A DNA stretch of 64,000 nt from Clostridia bacterium (GCA_017445995.1 JAFSRT010000020.1:1-64000), one strand, 5' to 3'. Shown: positions 46,898 through 55,997, counted from the first letter of the stretch. The notes: generated from the letters alone by a model not told the origin. Made by a program: numbers and translations.

Positions 46898-48121
46898 TTA
46901 CTTTAAGATTACTTTATGGAAAATCTTTTTGCCTTTTTTAATTATAACGCCGTCCTTTAATTTCGCGCCGTCAACGGTGTATGCAAAATCCGTCGGCTTA
47001 AAATCGTCCACAGAAACGCCCGCGCCGGATATAAGCCTTTTTGCTTCGCCCTTACTCGACGCAAGTTTACATAAAACCATAAGGTCGGATAAGAAGATTT
47101 TGCCGTCAGCTAAATCGCTTTCCGATATTTCGGTAATCGGCATATCGGCATCGTTTACTTCGCCCGAGAACAGGGCTTTTGCAAGAGTTTTCGCCTTCGT
47201 CGCTTCTTCTTCGCCGTGAACGAGTGCCGTAAGTTCAAACGCTAAAATCTCTTTCTTTTCGTTTATTCTGTTATCTTCCCATTTTTCCATTTCGTCGATA
47301 GTAGACAGCGGAAGGAAGGTAAGCATTTTCAAACATTTCATAACGTCCGCGTCGTCGATATTGCGCCAGTACTGATAAAACTCGAACGGGGTCGTCTTAT
47401 CGGGGTCAAGCCATACCGCGCCTTTTGCCGTTTTGCCCATTTTTTTGCCTTCGCTGTTAAGCAAAAGCGTAATGGTCATAGCGTACGCGTCGTCCCCGCG
47501 TTTTTTCCTTATCAGTTCCGTTCCGCCGAGCATATTACTCCACTGGTCGTCCCCGCCGAACTGCATATTAACGCCGTAATGGTCGTGCAGATATAAAAAA
47601 TCGTAAGACTGCATAATCATATAGTTGAATTCCAAAAAGGAAAGCCCGCGTTCCAAACGCTGTTTATAACACTCGGCGCGAAGCATATTGTTTACCGAGA
47701 AATGCGCACCGATATCACGAAGCATATCGATATAGTTAAGTTTAAGTAGCCAGTCGGCGTTGTTTACCATAATCGCCTTGTCGTCGCCGAACTCGATAAA
47801 CTTTTCCATTTGCTTTTTAAAGCAATCGCAGTTGTGCTGAATCTGTTCGGGGGTAAGCATTGACCTTAAATCGCTTCTTCCCGACGGGTCGCCTATATAC
47901 CCCGTTCCGCCACCGATTAAAACGACGGGCTTATTGCCTGCCATCTGTAATCTTTTCATTAAGCATAACGCCATAAAATGCCCGACGTGGAGCGAATCGG
48001 CAGTCGGGTCGAACCCGATATAAAATCTTGCACCGCCTTTATTTATAAGGTCCTTTATTTCTTCTTCGTCCGTAACCTGTGCGATAAGACCGCGATTTTG
48101 TAATTCTTCGTAAATAGTCAT
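46898..48121 (-). CDS. tyrS: Tyrosyl-tRNA synthetase
   Basis: A 407-residue TyrRS. The class I HIGH-like motif is DSLHVGHF, the Tyr-binding region includes GGDDQWSN, and the KMSKS equivalent is KKMGKTAKG. The C-terminal S4 domain is present. The start is preceded by AAAGGG. The short 75-base leader lacks room for a T-box, so tyrosine-responsive T-box control is not seen here. Confidence 0.96.
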   Translation of the reverse strand: MTIYEELQNRGLIAQVTDEEEIKDLINKGGARFYIGFDPTADSLHVGHFMALCLMKRLQMAGNKPVVLIGGGTGYIGDPSGRSDLRSMLTPEQIQHNCDCFKKQMEKFIEFGDDKAIMVNNADWLLKLNYIDMLRDIGAHFSVNNMLRAECYKQRLERGLSFLEFNYMIMQSYDFLYLHDHYGVNMQFGGDDQWSNMLGGTELIRKKRGDDAYAMTITLLLNSEGKKMGKTAKGAVWLDPDKTTPFEFYQYWRNIDDADVMKCLKMLTFLPLSTIDEMEKWEDNRINEKKEILAFELTALVHGEEEATKAKTLAKALFSGEVNDADMPITEISESDLADGKIFLSDLMVLCKLASSKGEAKRLISGAGVSVDDFKPTDFAYTVDGAKLKDGVIIKKGKKIFHKVILK

Positions 48122-48156
48122 AGGTTTTTCCCTTTTTCTCTATAAGATTATTAAAA

Positions 48157-48185
48157 ATTATAAAATATAGCAAAATAAAAGTCAA
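48157..48185 (-). promoter_or_regulatory. Sigma-A promoter of tyrS
   Basis: TTGACT (48185-48180), 17-bp spacer, TATAAT (48162-48157). Its -35 box forms an inverted repeat with the divergent promoter at 48224. Confidence 0.75.
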
Positions 48186-48223
48186 GTCATTTTAGTTAAA
48201 AGGTTTTTATTTGAAACATTGCC

Positions 48224-48252
48224 TTGACTTTTTATTAAATATTATATACAAT
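48224..48252 (+). promoter_or_regulatory. Promoter giving a leaderless mRNA for the LPG-synthase-TM gene
   Basis: TTGACT, 17-bp spacer, TACAAT; the ATG at 48262 follows after nine bases and no Shine-Dalgarno is present. Confidence 0.65.
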
Positions 48253-48261
48253 ATATTTACT

Positions 48262-49548
48262 ATGGACAAAACCAACGAACCGATTTACAATAAAATAGAA
48301 GTGAACGGCGACGGAGAACCAAAAGTAGTTTCCGTAAGCGCAAGCGATATTCCGGAAACTAATATCGATAAAGACACAAAAACAGTTGAAACGAAAAACA
48401 AAAAACCTTCGCAAAGGGTTATAATGAACGAGTTTTTCGGAATCGATAATAATAAACCGGTTGAAAAACACAAAAAAGTTTTTAAAACAGTTGTTTACTG
48501 TTTGTTTATCGCTTTCGTTATCGGCGTTTTGGTATATACCGCGATAGACGACTTTTTCGGGAACAGGGAAGCGTCGGCAGAACTGCCTGAAATCGGCGAT
48601 ATTTTACTTGCAAATTGGTATTATATCTTTTTTGCCTTTTTCTCGTTATTTATTTTCATGGTTGCACGTGGCTTTCAACGGGCTTTCGTATCAAAGACTA
48701 TCGTGGGGCGGTTTTATCTTAAAACTTCGTTTGCTTCCGGTTTTATCGGGCAAATGTATAACTATATTACCCCGCTTGCGGCGGGCGGACAACCGTTTGA
48801 AATCACTTATTATAAAAAGAACACGCATATAAGCGCGGGGCAGTCGACTTCGATAGTTATCGCTACCTATTTAATAAACCAGATGGCGTTTATAACCGTC
48901 GGGCTTTCGGCGTTAATATTATATCGCTTTGATATTTTAGGGTTTTCCGAATTACATATTCCCGATTTATTATCTTCCGCAATTTTATCGCTTGCGATAA
49001 TCGGGCTTATACTTTCGGCAATAATTCCTATCGCCTTAGCGGTATTTTCATTGTTTCCACGTGTCGGCGGTTCTATTGCAACGTGTATTACCATTATCGG
49101 CACGAAATTAAAGTTAATAAAAGATCCGAAAAAATTTAAATATTCTTTCTTAAAAAACGTTTATATCAATTCAAGGGGATTAAAGACGATTTTTTCTCAC
49201 CCTTCGATATTGATAGCAAACTTTCTTTTAAGTTTAATGGAACAACTCGCAATCGTTTCTGTAGCATACTTTACGTTGCGGTCTTTCGGGTTCGATTGGA
49301 ATTCTTGGAATATTTGGGAATGGTCACAAGTCGTAGTCGTATGTACGATAATAAACTGTGCGGTATCATTTATTCCGACCCCCGGGAGTTCTGGTGCTGC
49401 CGACTTATCTTTCTATGCTTTCTTTGCAAAAAATTTGTCGGGCGGACTTGCCTTCCCTACAATGATACTTTGGCGAATAATAAGTTATTATCTCGTTATT
49501 CTTTTAGGGTTTATACTTTTAAGACGAAACATAAAAAAGATTAAATAG
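48262..49548 (+). CDS. Lysylphosphatidylglycerol synthase TM-region family protein
   Basis: A 428-residue membrane protein of the LPG_synthase_TM (UPF0104, AglD/MprF N-domain) family. An N-terminal soluble stretch of about 70 residues is followed by about eight helices. GQMYNYITPLAAGGQPFEITYY and SFIPTPGSSGAADLSFYAFF are the two conserved loops of this family, which acts in lipid or glycolipid flipping and transfer. The ATG at 48262 is preferred to the upstream frame because the promoter -10 box lies ten bases before it. It is paired with the GT8 gene seven bases downstream. Confidence 0.85.
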   Translation: MDKTNEPIYNKIEVNGDGEPKVVSVSASDIPETNIDKDTKTVETKNKKPSQRVIMNEFFGIDNNKPVEKHKKVFKTVVYCLFIAFVIGVLVYTAIDDFFGNREASAELPEIGDILLANWYYIFFAFFSLFIFMVARGFQRAFVSKTIVGRFYLKTSFASGFIGQMYNYITPLAAGGQPFEITYYKKNTHISAGQSTSIVIATYLINQMAFITVGLSALILYRFDILGFSELHIPDLLSSAILSLAIIGLILSAIIPIALAVFSLFPRVGGSIATCITIIGTKLKLIKDPKKFKYSFLKNVYINSRGLKTIFSHPSILIANFLLSLMEQLAIVSVAYFTLRSFGFDWNSWNIWEWSQVVVVCTIINCAVSFIPTPGSSGAADLSFYAFFAKNLSGGLAFPTMILWRIISYYLVILLGFILLRRNIKKIK

Positions 49549-49555
49549 GATTTTT

Positions 49556-50359
49556 ATGATAAATATTTTAAACGCAGGAAATAAAAAAGTTACGGACGGG
49601 CTGATGATAACGGTTTTATCCCTTATTAAGCATACGGATAAGCCGATAAATATGATTTGCTTTACTATGGACCTTACCGATATCGATAAACGTTTTAAGC
49701 CTATTTCAAGCGATTTCGCCGAACTTGTCAATAAAGTCTTGCAGGAAAAAAATAAGGAAAGTAAGTTCACCCTTATCGATATGGGCGAACATTTTAAGAA
49801 GGAACTTATTTCTTCGCCGAACCTTAAAACCTGGTTCACGCCGTACGCAATGCTACGTTTACTTTGCGATAAAGCGCCTATGCCCGATAAGTTTATATAT
49901 CTCGATACCGACACCATAATAAACAGGGACATTTCGATTTTATACGATATAGATATGGAAGGATACGAAATCGGCGGTGTTAAGGACGATTTTTGTTTGG
50001 ACGCAAACTATTTCAATTCGGGCGTAATGCTTATCAATAATAAATTATGTAAAGAAACGCATCTTTTCAGTAAGGCGCGCGAACTCGTAAACAAAAAGAA
50101 AATGTATTACGTGGACCAGAAAGCGCTTAATATGTGCTGTGAAAAGAAACGCATGCTACCGTACGTTTTCAATGCAAAAAGTAAGTACGACGAAAATATC
50201 GTAGTCCATCACTTCTGCAACGTGAGACGGCTTTTCTTTAAGCGCATTAAACCGTGGGAAGTTAAATTAGTTAAGAGAAAAACTTCCGCCTATAACGACG
50301 TTTTAGATAAATACTTGGAATTAAAAAAGGAAAACCCGCAACTGTTTTCCCAAAAGTAA
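49556..50359 (+). CDS. Glycosyltransferase family 8 protein
   Basis: A 267-residue GT-A fold enzyme. YLDTDTI contains the DxD metal/nucleotide-sugar motif, and FNSGVMLIN and the late VVHHFC segment are typical of GT8 (glycogenin/LgtC-like). Donor and acceptor are unknown. The ATG follows ATAGGA. With the upstream flippase-like protein it may build a cell-surface glycan or glycolipid. Confidence 0.85.
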   Translation: MINILNAGNKKVTDGLMITVLSLIKHTDKPINMICFTMDLTDIDKRFKPISSDFAELVNKVLQEKNKESKFTLIDMGEHFKKELISSPNLKTWFTPYAMLRLLCDKAPMPDKFIYLDTDTIINRDISILYDIDMEGYEIGGVKDDFCLDANYFNSGVMLINNKLCKETHLFSKARELVNKKKMYYVDQKALNMCCEKKRMLPYVFNAKSKYDENIVVHHFCNVRRLFFKRIKPWEVKLVKRKTSAYNDVLDKYLELKKENPQLFSQK

Positions 50360-50380
50360 GAAAAATAAAAACGGTATAAA

Positions 50381-50404
50381 AAAAGCAGTTAAGAAACTGC
50401 TTTT
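50381..50404. terminator. Bidirectional terminator between GT8 and GT4 genes
   Basis: AAAAGCAGTT pairs with AACTGCTTTT around AAGA, with T-runs on both strands. Confidence 0.85.
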
Positions 50405-50416
50405 TCTTTTTTATTC

Positions 50417-51592
50417 TTATTTTAGTTTATGGTCGATTTTATACTTTTCTATAATAAACTTATATTTTTCGAGAACTTCTTTAGCAACGTCTTCCCAATT
50501 CCAGTAAAGCGTTTTATAGGCGTTTTCGCCTATTTTTTTAACTATCTCTTTATTGTCGCAGAGTTCGATTATTTTTTTAGCGAAACTCTCGGCGTTATTA
50601 TCGCATAAAAATCCGTTTTCGTTATCGATTACCCCTTCGGCACTACAAGACCCGCGAACGACAACCGACGGTTTTTTATGTGCCGACGCTTCGACTTTCG
50701 TTAAACTTGCCATATCGAAAGTGGACGGGAACAAAAGCGCGTCGCTCCTTAAATAATAGCCCTGTATCAACTCTTTATCGGAAACCTGACCCGTTAAAAT
50801 ACAGTCTTTTTCTATCCCCTTTTCGGCGACGTAATTTTTAAGCGTATCAAAATCGAACCCACCGCCGACGAAAAGCATTTTGAACTGTTTGCCCGCGTTT
50901 TTTACGATAGACAACGCGTCGACGATTGTTTTAAGCCCCTTATACATAGCCATTCTTCCGACGAATATAAAGACGTTTTCTTCCGCGTATAAGTTATGTA
51001 ATTTATTAACCCTTTCGATAAGTTCTTCGGGGTTATCGGGATAAGTATAACTCGTGCCGTTTCTCACCACGTCTATTTCACCTTTATACCCGTAATCGAT
51101 AAGCGTTTGACGGGACGCGTAGGAAACCGTCCACACGCTATCCGCTTTATTAAAGACTTTCATAATATAGTCTATCATAAAGTCGACAAGCGTGCTGTCT
51201 TTCCCTAACACCCGCTCGAAATCCTGATGATATTTGGTGTGAAGGGTGGCAACGACGGGAACTTGTTTTTTTCTGCCCGTTTTTATTGCAAATCTGCCGA
51301 GAGAGAAAGGCGAGTGCGCGTGCAGTATATCGAAATCTTCTTTATTTATTTCTCTTTTAAACTTACAATCGAGAAAAGGTAAAGCGTTCCTATACCCTTC
51401 CGACGCAGAAGCAGAACAACACCTTAAAACCTTAAAACTTTCGTTATCGACGTAATTGCTTTTTTTAGACGCTTTCGGCACGGCAAGACAAACGGACGCA
51501 ACTTTACTTAATTCGTCGGCATAGTTTTTTACCACGCCTATTGCCCCGTCTACAACGGGATAATAAGTATCAATAAGTTCTAAAATATTCAT
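50417..51592 (-). CDS. Glycosyltransferase family 4 protein
   Basis: A 391-residue GT-B enzyme. The N-terminal acceptor domain contains HAHSPFSLGR and THLHTKYH-like ATLHTKYH; the C-terminal donor domain has FVGRMAMYKG and the E-x7-E region near ASLTKVEASAHKKP. The overall pattern is close to diacylglycerol glucosyltransferases, so glycolipid synthesis is a reasonable guess. It follows the Wzy-like gene by nine bases. Confidence 0.87.
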   Translation of the reverse strand: MNILELIDTYYPVVDGAIGVVKNYADELSKVASVCLAVPKASKKSNYVDNESFKVLRCCSASASEGYRNALPFLDCKFKREINKEDFDILHAHSPFSLGRFAIKTGRKKQVPVVATLHTKYHQDFERVLGKDSTLVDFMIDYIMKVFNKADSVWTVSYASRQTLIDYGYKGEIDVVRNGTSYTYPDNPEELIERVNKLHNLYAEENVFIFVGRMAMYKGLKTIVDALSIVKNAGKQFKMLFVGGGFDFDTLKNYVAEKGIEKDCILTGQVSDKELIQGYYLRSDALLFPSTFDMASLTKVEASAHKKPSVVVRGSCSAEGVIDNENGFLCDNNAESFAKKIIELCDNKEIVKKIGENAYKTLYWNWEDVAKEVLEKYKFIIEKYKIDHKLK

Positions 51593-51601
51593 TTTCTTTC
51601 T

Positions 51602-52924
51602 CTATTTATTGTCGTATTTTGAAGACGTATTCTCTACCGTCGCTAAAATAAGATAATTCAGTATATACACGAATACACTCATAGACGCGGCGGAATCCAG
51701 CATCCCCGATAATTCTATGCAAATAATTAAAACGATAAACGGAAGTTTAACGAGTTTTTTGCCGTTAAATACGATATAATATTTCATAACGTAATAAGGA
51801 ACGACTAAAATACTTCCGATAATACCGAGACAGGTTATCCATTGAATAAAGGTGTTGTGCGCAAATACGATAATGGTGTCCGAATTTTCCGCAACGGTGT
51901 TGTTCGGGGTCATAAGATACCCCCACCCGAACAGTTTGCGTTCTTTAAATCTTTCGATACAATCTTTCCATATAACGTCTCTTCCCGTTAAGTTTCCTTT
52001 TAGTACCCTTATTTTAAGTTCTTCGATAGCGCTGTCCATCGTCGGTTTCATAGCAAAGTAGAATATAACTGCCAAAACAATCGCGCCGATTAAAGTCAAC
52101 GCGTAAGAGAGTTTGTTATCTGAAACGATGATTACGTAAGAGATTATCGAAATAAGAACGACCGTCGATATCGCCATAATACAACGACTGCACATAACGA
52201 TTATCGTAAAATACAAGAATAACGAAAGCGCAAGAAGACAAAAGCCGTACTTTCTTTTCGCCGATAAAAAGGCGGCCGATATCATACCCGACATAACGTA
52301 TATTGCCGATTCGTTGATATTAAGCGCGCCTATCCACGTGTTTTTCCTGCCGTGGAAAATACCCGTTTCACCGCCGAAGAAAAGATTTTGCGTAAAGATA
52401 AGCAGCGCGATTGCGACCGCGCCGAAAATTAAATACAGTAATACGGTTTCCTTTAAGTTTTTTGTGTTATTAAGCGCAATAAAGTAAAGCGGATATAGAA
52501 TAATACAAAACCCGACTACCGCTAAAAACTGATAGATATTAAAATGCCCGATAACCCCCGCAAGCATAAATCCGACGTCGGCAATGAGTATCGGATAGAA
52601 CATTTTACCGAGATTAACGCTTTTCTTTTTTATAATTATCGTCGAAATAAAAACATAAAAAACCCCTAAAATAACTAACGCGACGCAGACGATATAATAT
52701 TTTAAAAATATCTGTTCGTAAACGTTAGAAATAAAGTTAGGGATTAAAATAAATATAGGAAATATATTTTTCTTATCGGGGCAAATAACAAGCACCGCAA
52801 AAACGTAAGCCGCCCACGTAAAGACTATAATCGGCACTTGGTTTACCGAGAAACAAATTAAAGCGATAAAAAGAAGAACGGGAATACAGTAAACAGATTG
52901 CAAATAGGTTTTTATTTTTTCCAT
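51602..52924 (-). CDS. O-antigen ligase/polymerase (Wzy_C) family membrane protein
   Basis: A 440-residue polytopic protein with about 12 helices. The extracytoplasmic loop with GRDVIWKDCIERFKE followed by LFGWG and AHNTFIQ is the Wzy_C signature. In a Gram-positive cell it would polymerise or ligate surface polysaccharide on the outer face. It follows the aminotransferase by eight bases. Confidence 0.85.
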   Translation of the reverse strand: MEKIKTYLQSVYCIPVLLFIALICFSVNQVPIIVFTWAAYVFAVLVICPDKKNIFPIFILIPNFISNVYEQIFLKYYIVCVALVILGVFYVFISTIIIKKKSVNLGKMFYPILIADVGFMLAGVIGHFNIYQFLAVVGFCIILYPLYFIALNNTKNLKETVLLYLIFGAVAIALLIFTQNLFFGGETGIFHGRKNTWIGALNINESAIYVMSGMISAAFLSAKRKYGFCLLALSLFLYFTIIVMCSRCIMAISTVVLISIISYVIIVSDNKLSYALTLIGAIVLAVIFYFAMKPTMDSAIEELKIRVLKGNLTGRDVIWKDCIERFKERKLFGWGYLMTPNNTVAENSDTIIVFAHNTFIQWITCLGIIGSILVVPYYVMKYYIVFNGKKLVKLPFIVLIICIELSGMLDSAASMSVFVYILNYLILATVENTSSKYDNK

Positions 52925-52932
52925 AACGATAA

Positions 52933-54105
52933 TCAGCCCCTGATTTCCTTAACAAATTCCGCAATCTTTTCCGTTGCCGTAATAAGGTTTTTCATTGAAT
53001 AAGCGTAAGAACATCTTATATAATACTTGCCGAACTCACCGAAAGCGTCCCCCGGAACAACGGCAACTTTCTTACTCTTTAACAGTTTAAGGGCAAACTC
53101 TTCGCCCGTAAGCCCCGTATCTTTAACACACGGGAAAATATAAAACGCCCCTTTCGGTTCAAAGCACGATAGCCCCATATCGGTGAACGCTTTATACATA
53201 AACTTTCTTCTCTTGTCGTATTCTTCTATCATTTCCGAAACGAAAGAGTAGTTTTCTTCCTTGCCTATTTTAAGCCCCGACAACGCGCCGTATTGCGAAA
53301 AGATAGGCGCGCAGATAGAAGCGTACTGATGAATTTTTAGTAACGCGCTTTTAATTTCCGTCGGTGCGCATACGTATCCTACACGCCACCCTGTCATTGC
53401 AAACGACTTCGAAAAACCGCTTATTAAAACGACCCTGTCTTTCATTTCCTTAAAAGACGCAATAGAGACGTGTTTGTCGCCGTAAGTCATTTCGGCATAT
53501 ATTTCGTCGGCAACCACCAAAAGGTCGTTTTCAACGATTATAGGAATAATTTTTTCTATGTATTCTTTTTCCATAATTCCGCCCGTCGGGTTATTCGGAT
53601 AAGGAAATACGAGAACTTTCGTTTTTTTAGTAATTACCTTTTTAAGATTTTCAGGCGTTAATTTAAATCCGTTTTCCCCGCTACACGGAACGGCAACCGC
53701 CTTGCCGCCGAGAAGTTCGACGAGCGGTTTATAAGAAACGTAAGAAGGGTCGGGAATAAGCACTTCGTCGCCTTCGTTGATTACGGCGCGGAAAGTAATG
53801 TCTATCGCTTCGCTTGCGCCGACCGTAATGACTATGTCGGAAGGACTGAAATTAACGTTAAAGCGCGACAAAAGATAGTCGGTTATAACTTCCCTTAACT
53901 CCGATAGCCCACTATTCGACGTGTACTGCGTATAACCCTTTTTAACGGCTTCTATCCCCGCGTCTCTTATTTCCCACGGGGTAATAAAGTCGGGTTCGCC
54001 GACACCCAACGATATAACGTCTTTACTTTCGGACGCAATGTCAAAAAATCTTCTTATTCCGGAAGGTTTAAGTCTACCCGCCCTGTCGCTGACAAAATTT
54101 CTCAC
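52933..54105 (-). CDS. Class I/II aminotransferase
   Basis: A 390-residue PLP enzyme close to AspC/PatA-type aminotransferases. YPNNPTGG, DEIYAEMTY, the Schiff-base Lys in SGFSKSFAMTGWRVGY, and the RCSYA substrate Arg are present. It overlaps the Lrp gene by four bases, a pairing common in Firmicutes. The amino acid substrate is not determined. Confidence 0.92.
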   Translation of the reverse strand: MRNFVSDRAGRLKPSGIRRFFDIASESKDVISLGVGEPDFITPWEIRDAGIEAVKKGYTQYTSNSGLSELREVITDYLLSRFNVNFSPSDIVITVGASEAIDITFRAVINEGDEVLIPDPSYVSYKPLVELLGGKAVAVPCSGENGFKLTPENLKKVITKKTKVLVFPYPNNPTGGIMEKEYIEKIIPIIVENDLLVVADEIYAEMTYGDKHVSIASFKEMKDRVVLISGFSKSFAMTGWRVGYVCAPTEIKSALLKIHQYASICAPIFSQYGALSGLKIGKEENYSFVSEMIEEYDKRRKFMYKAFTDMGLSCFEPKGAFYIFPCVKDTGLTGEEFALKLLKSKKVAVVPGDAFGEFGKYYIRCSYAYSMKNLITATEKIAEFVKEIRG

Positions 54106-54596
54106 GCGCCTATTATCTGCCTTTTAGATTCTTCTTTTAAGATTGTTATCTGACCTTCGACTTTATATTTTTTAAGAATAAAATGCGTTTGAACGCCGAT
54201 AATACCGTCTATTATCGACAATTTTTCCGATACGAATTTAGCAATATCTGAAAGTGTGTTCCCTTCGACGAAAATCGCCAAGTCAAACCCACCGCTCATA
54301 AGGAATAAACTGCTTACTTCCTTAAAATGATAAAGGTCTTCCGCATAAGAATCGAATCCCTTTAATTTCTGCGGTGCAACCTTAACTTCAATAAGCGCCT
54401 GCACCATAGAATTTTTCGGGTCGGCTTCGTGGTTTAATATCGCCGTGTATTTAACTATAACCCCGTCGTTTTCTAACTCTGCGATTCCATTTGCAACGTC
54501 GCTTTCTTTCTCGCCCAACATATCTGCAATCTGCCGATTAGTGTATCTTGCATTTTCCGTCAGCAATTTAAGAATTTTATTTTTAAGGTTTTCCAT
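54102..54596 (-). CDS. Lrp/AsnC family regulator
   Basis: A 164-residue regulator: N-terminal winged helix (residues 1-60, TNRQIADMLGEKESDV) and C-terminal RAM effector domain (about 70-145). It probably senses an amino acid and controls the overlapping aminotransferase gene. Transcription starts from a consensus promoter upstream. Confidence 0.9.
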   Translation of the reverse strand: MENLKNKILKLLTENARYTNRQIADMLGEKESDVANGIAELENDGVIVKYTAILNHEADPKNSMVQALIEVKVAPQKLKGFDSYAEDLYHFKEVSSLFLMSGGFDLAIFVEGNTLSDIAKFVSEKLSIIDGIIGVQTHFILKKYKVEGQITILKEESKRQIIGA

Positions 54597-54633
54597 ATTT
54601 TACTCCTTATAATTATAGTATAAGACATAACAT

Positions 54634-54662
54634 ATTTTACGCTATTTACTCTTTTTTGTCAA
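54634..54662 (-). promoter_or_regulatory. Sigma-A promoter of the Lrp-aminotransferase operon
   Basis: TTGACA (54662-54657), 17-bp spacer, TAAAAT (54639-54634). Confidence 0.75.
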
Positions 54663-54673
54663 TATAAAAGTTA

Positions 54674-54702
54674 TTGATTTATATTTATTATTATGTTAAA
54701 AT
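54674..54702 (+). promoter_or_regulatory. Promoter giving a leaderless mRNA for a small protein
   Basis: TTGATT, 17-bp spacer, TAAAAT; the ATG at 54709 is six bases after the -10 box. Confidence 0.6.
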
Positions 54703-54708
54703 AGGAAT

Positions 54709-54969
54709 ATGTTTAAAATATGGGCAAAAGTTCTAAAAAACGACAAAATAAAAAAACAATACGTTCTCGAAAAATCGGGGGTTATGGACTACTCGCTGTT
54801 TTTTGAATACGTGCGTGAAATATGCGAAAATCTCGATATTCCGACGCCCGTTATTATAAAAACGCATATTTTTAATTACGCAAAATATAACGTCCTGCGC
54901 TTTAAAAAGGACGACTTCGTTGAAAATATCGATTTCGACAAATTAGTGCTTGAAAACGCTTTTATTTGA
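54709..54969 (+). CDS. Uncharacterised small soluble protein
   Basis: An 86-residue, mixed-charge protein (MFKIWAKVLKNDKIKKQYVL at the N-terminus) with no membrane helix or known motif. It is predicted mainly helical. The start codon lies six bases from the -10 box and has at most AGGA three bases away, too close for a normal site. It precedes the DUF378 gene by 52 bases and may be co-transcribed. Confidence 0.7.
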   Translation: MFKIWAKVLKNDKIKKQYVLEKSGVMDYSLFFEYVREICENLDIPTPVIIKTHIFNYAKYNVLRFKKDDFVENIDFDKLVLENAFI

Positions 54970-55021
54970 TTATATGAATAATTTTTCCTTTTTATATCAT
55001 AATACTTGTAAGGGGGAAAAT

Positions 55022-55237
55022 ATGAAACTGACAGCTATAATTTCTTTCAGCCTTGTGTTAATAGGCGCGATTGTCTGGCTTTTAGTCGGTATATTCGACT
55101 TTAACTTGGTAGCATTTATTTTCGGAAGCGGTTCTAACGCAGTAATTTCGAGAATAATCTATTCGATAGTCGGCCTTTCGGCAATCTGGCTTATGTTCTA
55201 CTGGGCAATCTATCATCCGTTCAGAACGGTTGACTAA
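55022..55237 (+). CDS. DUF378 family membrane protein
   Basis: A 71-residue protein with two hydrophobic helices (about 5-26 and 43-63) and the DUF378 pattern GAIVWLLVGIFDFNLVAFIFG ... RIIYSIVGLSAIW in shortened form. The ATG follows GGGGGAAAA. Function of this common small bacterial family is unknown. Confidence 0.85.
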   Translation: MKLTAIISFSLVLIGAIVWLLVGIFDFNLVAFIFGSGSNAVISRIIYSIVGLSAIWLMFYWAIYHPFRTVD

Positions 55238-55242
55238 AAATA

Positions 55243-55269
55243 AAAAACCGAGAAGTTTTCTCGGTTTTT
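55243..55269. terminator. Bidirectional terminator between the DUF378 gene and queT
   Basis: CCGAGAA pairs with TTCTCGG, extended by A-T pairs, with T-runs on both strands. The loop is only three bases. Confidence 0.8.
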
Positions 55270-55282
55270 TATTTTACTTTCT

Positions 55283-55852
55283 TTATTTATTTTCAGTTTC
55301 GGTTTCTGTTTCTTTTTCACTTTCCGCGCTTTCTTTCTCTGTTTCTTCCTTTTTATAATTTTTAATGATACGCTTATCGGTTTCAATAACTAAAACAGTG
55401 CCTATTAAATACACGGAAACGCTTTGTCCTAACAGTAAAAAGGCGACCTGAATATAATACAAAAACTCTAATTCGCCGTAGCAAAAATACCAGATAACGG
55501 GCAAGAAAAAGGCGTTTAATAAAACGGGAAAAAGCCCGCCGACGAATATTTTAAGTGGCATTTTTTTTATCACTTTTCCGATAATAAAAGTTAAAATACC
55601 CGCAATTAAAGTTATAAGGCTACCGAAAACGACGTCCCATATCGCACAGCCCGTTATGATATTACTTATAAGGCAACCGACGAAAACGCCGACTATCGCT
55701 TCTGGAAAAATAAGCGGTAAAAGTGTTAAGCCTTCCGACAAACGGAACTGAATAGCACCGCTTGCTAACGGAAAAACCGCGTAAGTTAAGGCGACGTAAA
55801 GCCCCGCGATAACGCCCGATAGCGCTAATCTTTTCGTGTTAAACTTATTCAT
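55283..55852 (-). CDS. queT: QueT family queuosine-precursor transporter
   Basis: A 189-residue membrane protein of the QueT family, an S-component-like importer of the queuosine precursor preQ1. About five to six helices span residues 10-155, starting ALSGVIAGLYVALTY; the C-terminal tail is Glu/Lys/Thr-rich and cytoplasmic. A preQ1-type riboswitch precedes it and its Shine-Dalgarno lies in the terminator stem. Confidence 0.88.
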   Translation of the reverse strand: MNKFNTKRLALSGVIAGLYVALTYAVFPLASGAIQFRLSEGLTLLPLIFPEAIVGVFVGCLISNIITGCAIWDVVFGSLITLIAGILTFIIGKVIKKMPLKIFVGGLFPVLLNAFFLPVIWYFCYGELEFLYYIQVAFLLLGQSVSVYLIGTVLVIETDKRIIKNYKKEETEKESAESEKETETETENK

Positions 55853-55940
55853 AAAAAACCCCCTTTTCGAACAACCGAAAAGGGGCGTTATTTTTTGCTT
55901 CTCGGTTGTTTTATAGAAGTGTTGTCCGAAAACCTTCTTA
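55853..55940 (-). promoter_or_regulatory. Probable preQ1-I riboswitch with terminator
   Basis: Transcription should begin near 55939. P1 is AGAAG (55938-55934) with CTTCT (55919-55915); the A-rich tail ATAAAACAACCG can pair its CCG with CGG in the loop, as in preQ1-I pseudoknots. The same tail, AACAACCGA, is exactly complementary to TCGGTTGTT in the terminator 5' arm and loop, giving an antiterminator. The terminator CCCCTTTTCG/CGAAAAGGGG (55885-55860) ends in six T touching the queT ATG. Ligand binding would favour the OFF state. The loop sequence deviates from consensus. Confidence 0.65.
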
Positions 55941-55945
55941 ACGGT

Positions 55946-55974
55946 ATTGTACTATATTTTTACTTTTTAATCAA
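55946..55974 (-). promoter_or_regulatory. Sigma-A promoter of the queT riboswitch transcript
   Basis: TTGATT (55974-55969), 17-bp spacer, TACAAT (55951-55946), placing the start at the first bases of the aptamer. Confidence 0.65.
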
Positions 55975-55979
55975 CTATA

Positions 55980-55997
55980 ATCGCACGCTTTTGCGAT
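55980..55997. terminator. Hairpin after the CotF-like gene
   Basis: ATCGCA pairs with TGCGAT around CGCTTT. The T-run (seven T) lies on the plus-strand side, where no upstream plus gene is seen; on the minus strand only TTATAG follows. Its role as terminator for the CotF-like gene is uncertain. Confidence 0.35.

Noticed and set aside
48122..48223. T-box riboswitch before tyrS
   Set aside because: The mapped promoter leaves a leader of about 30 nt, too short, and no T-box core sequence is seen.
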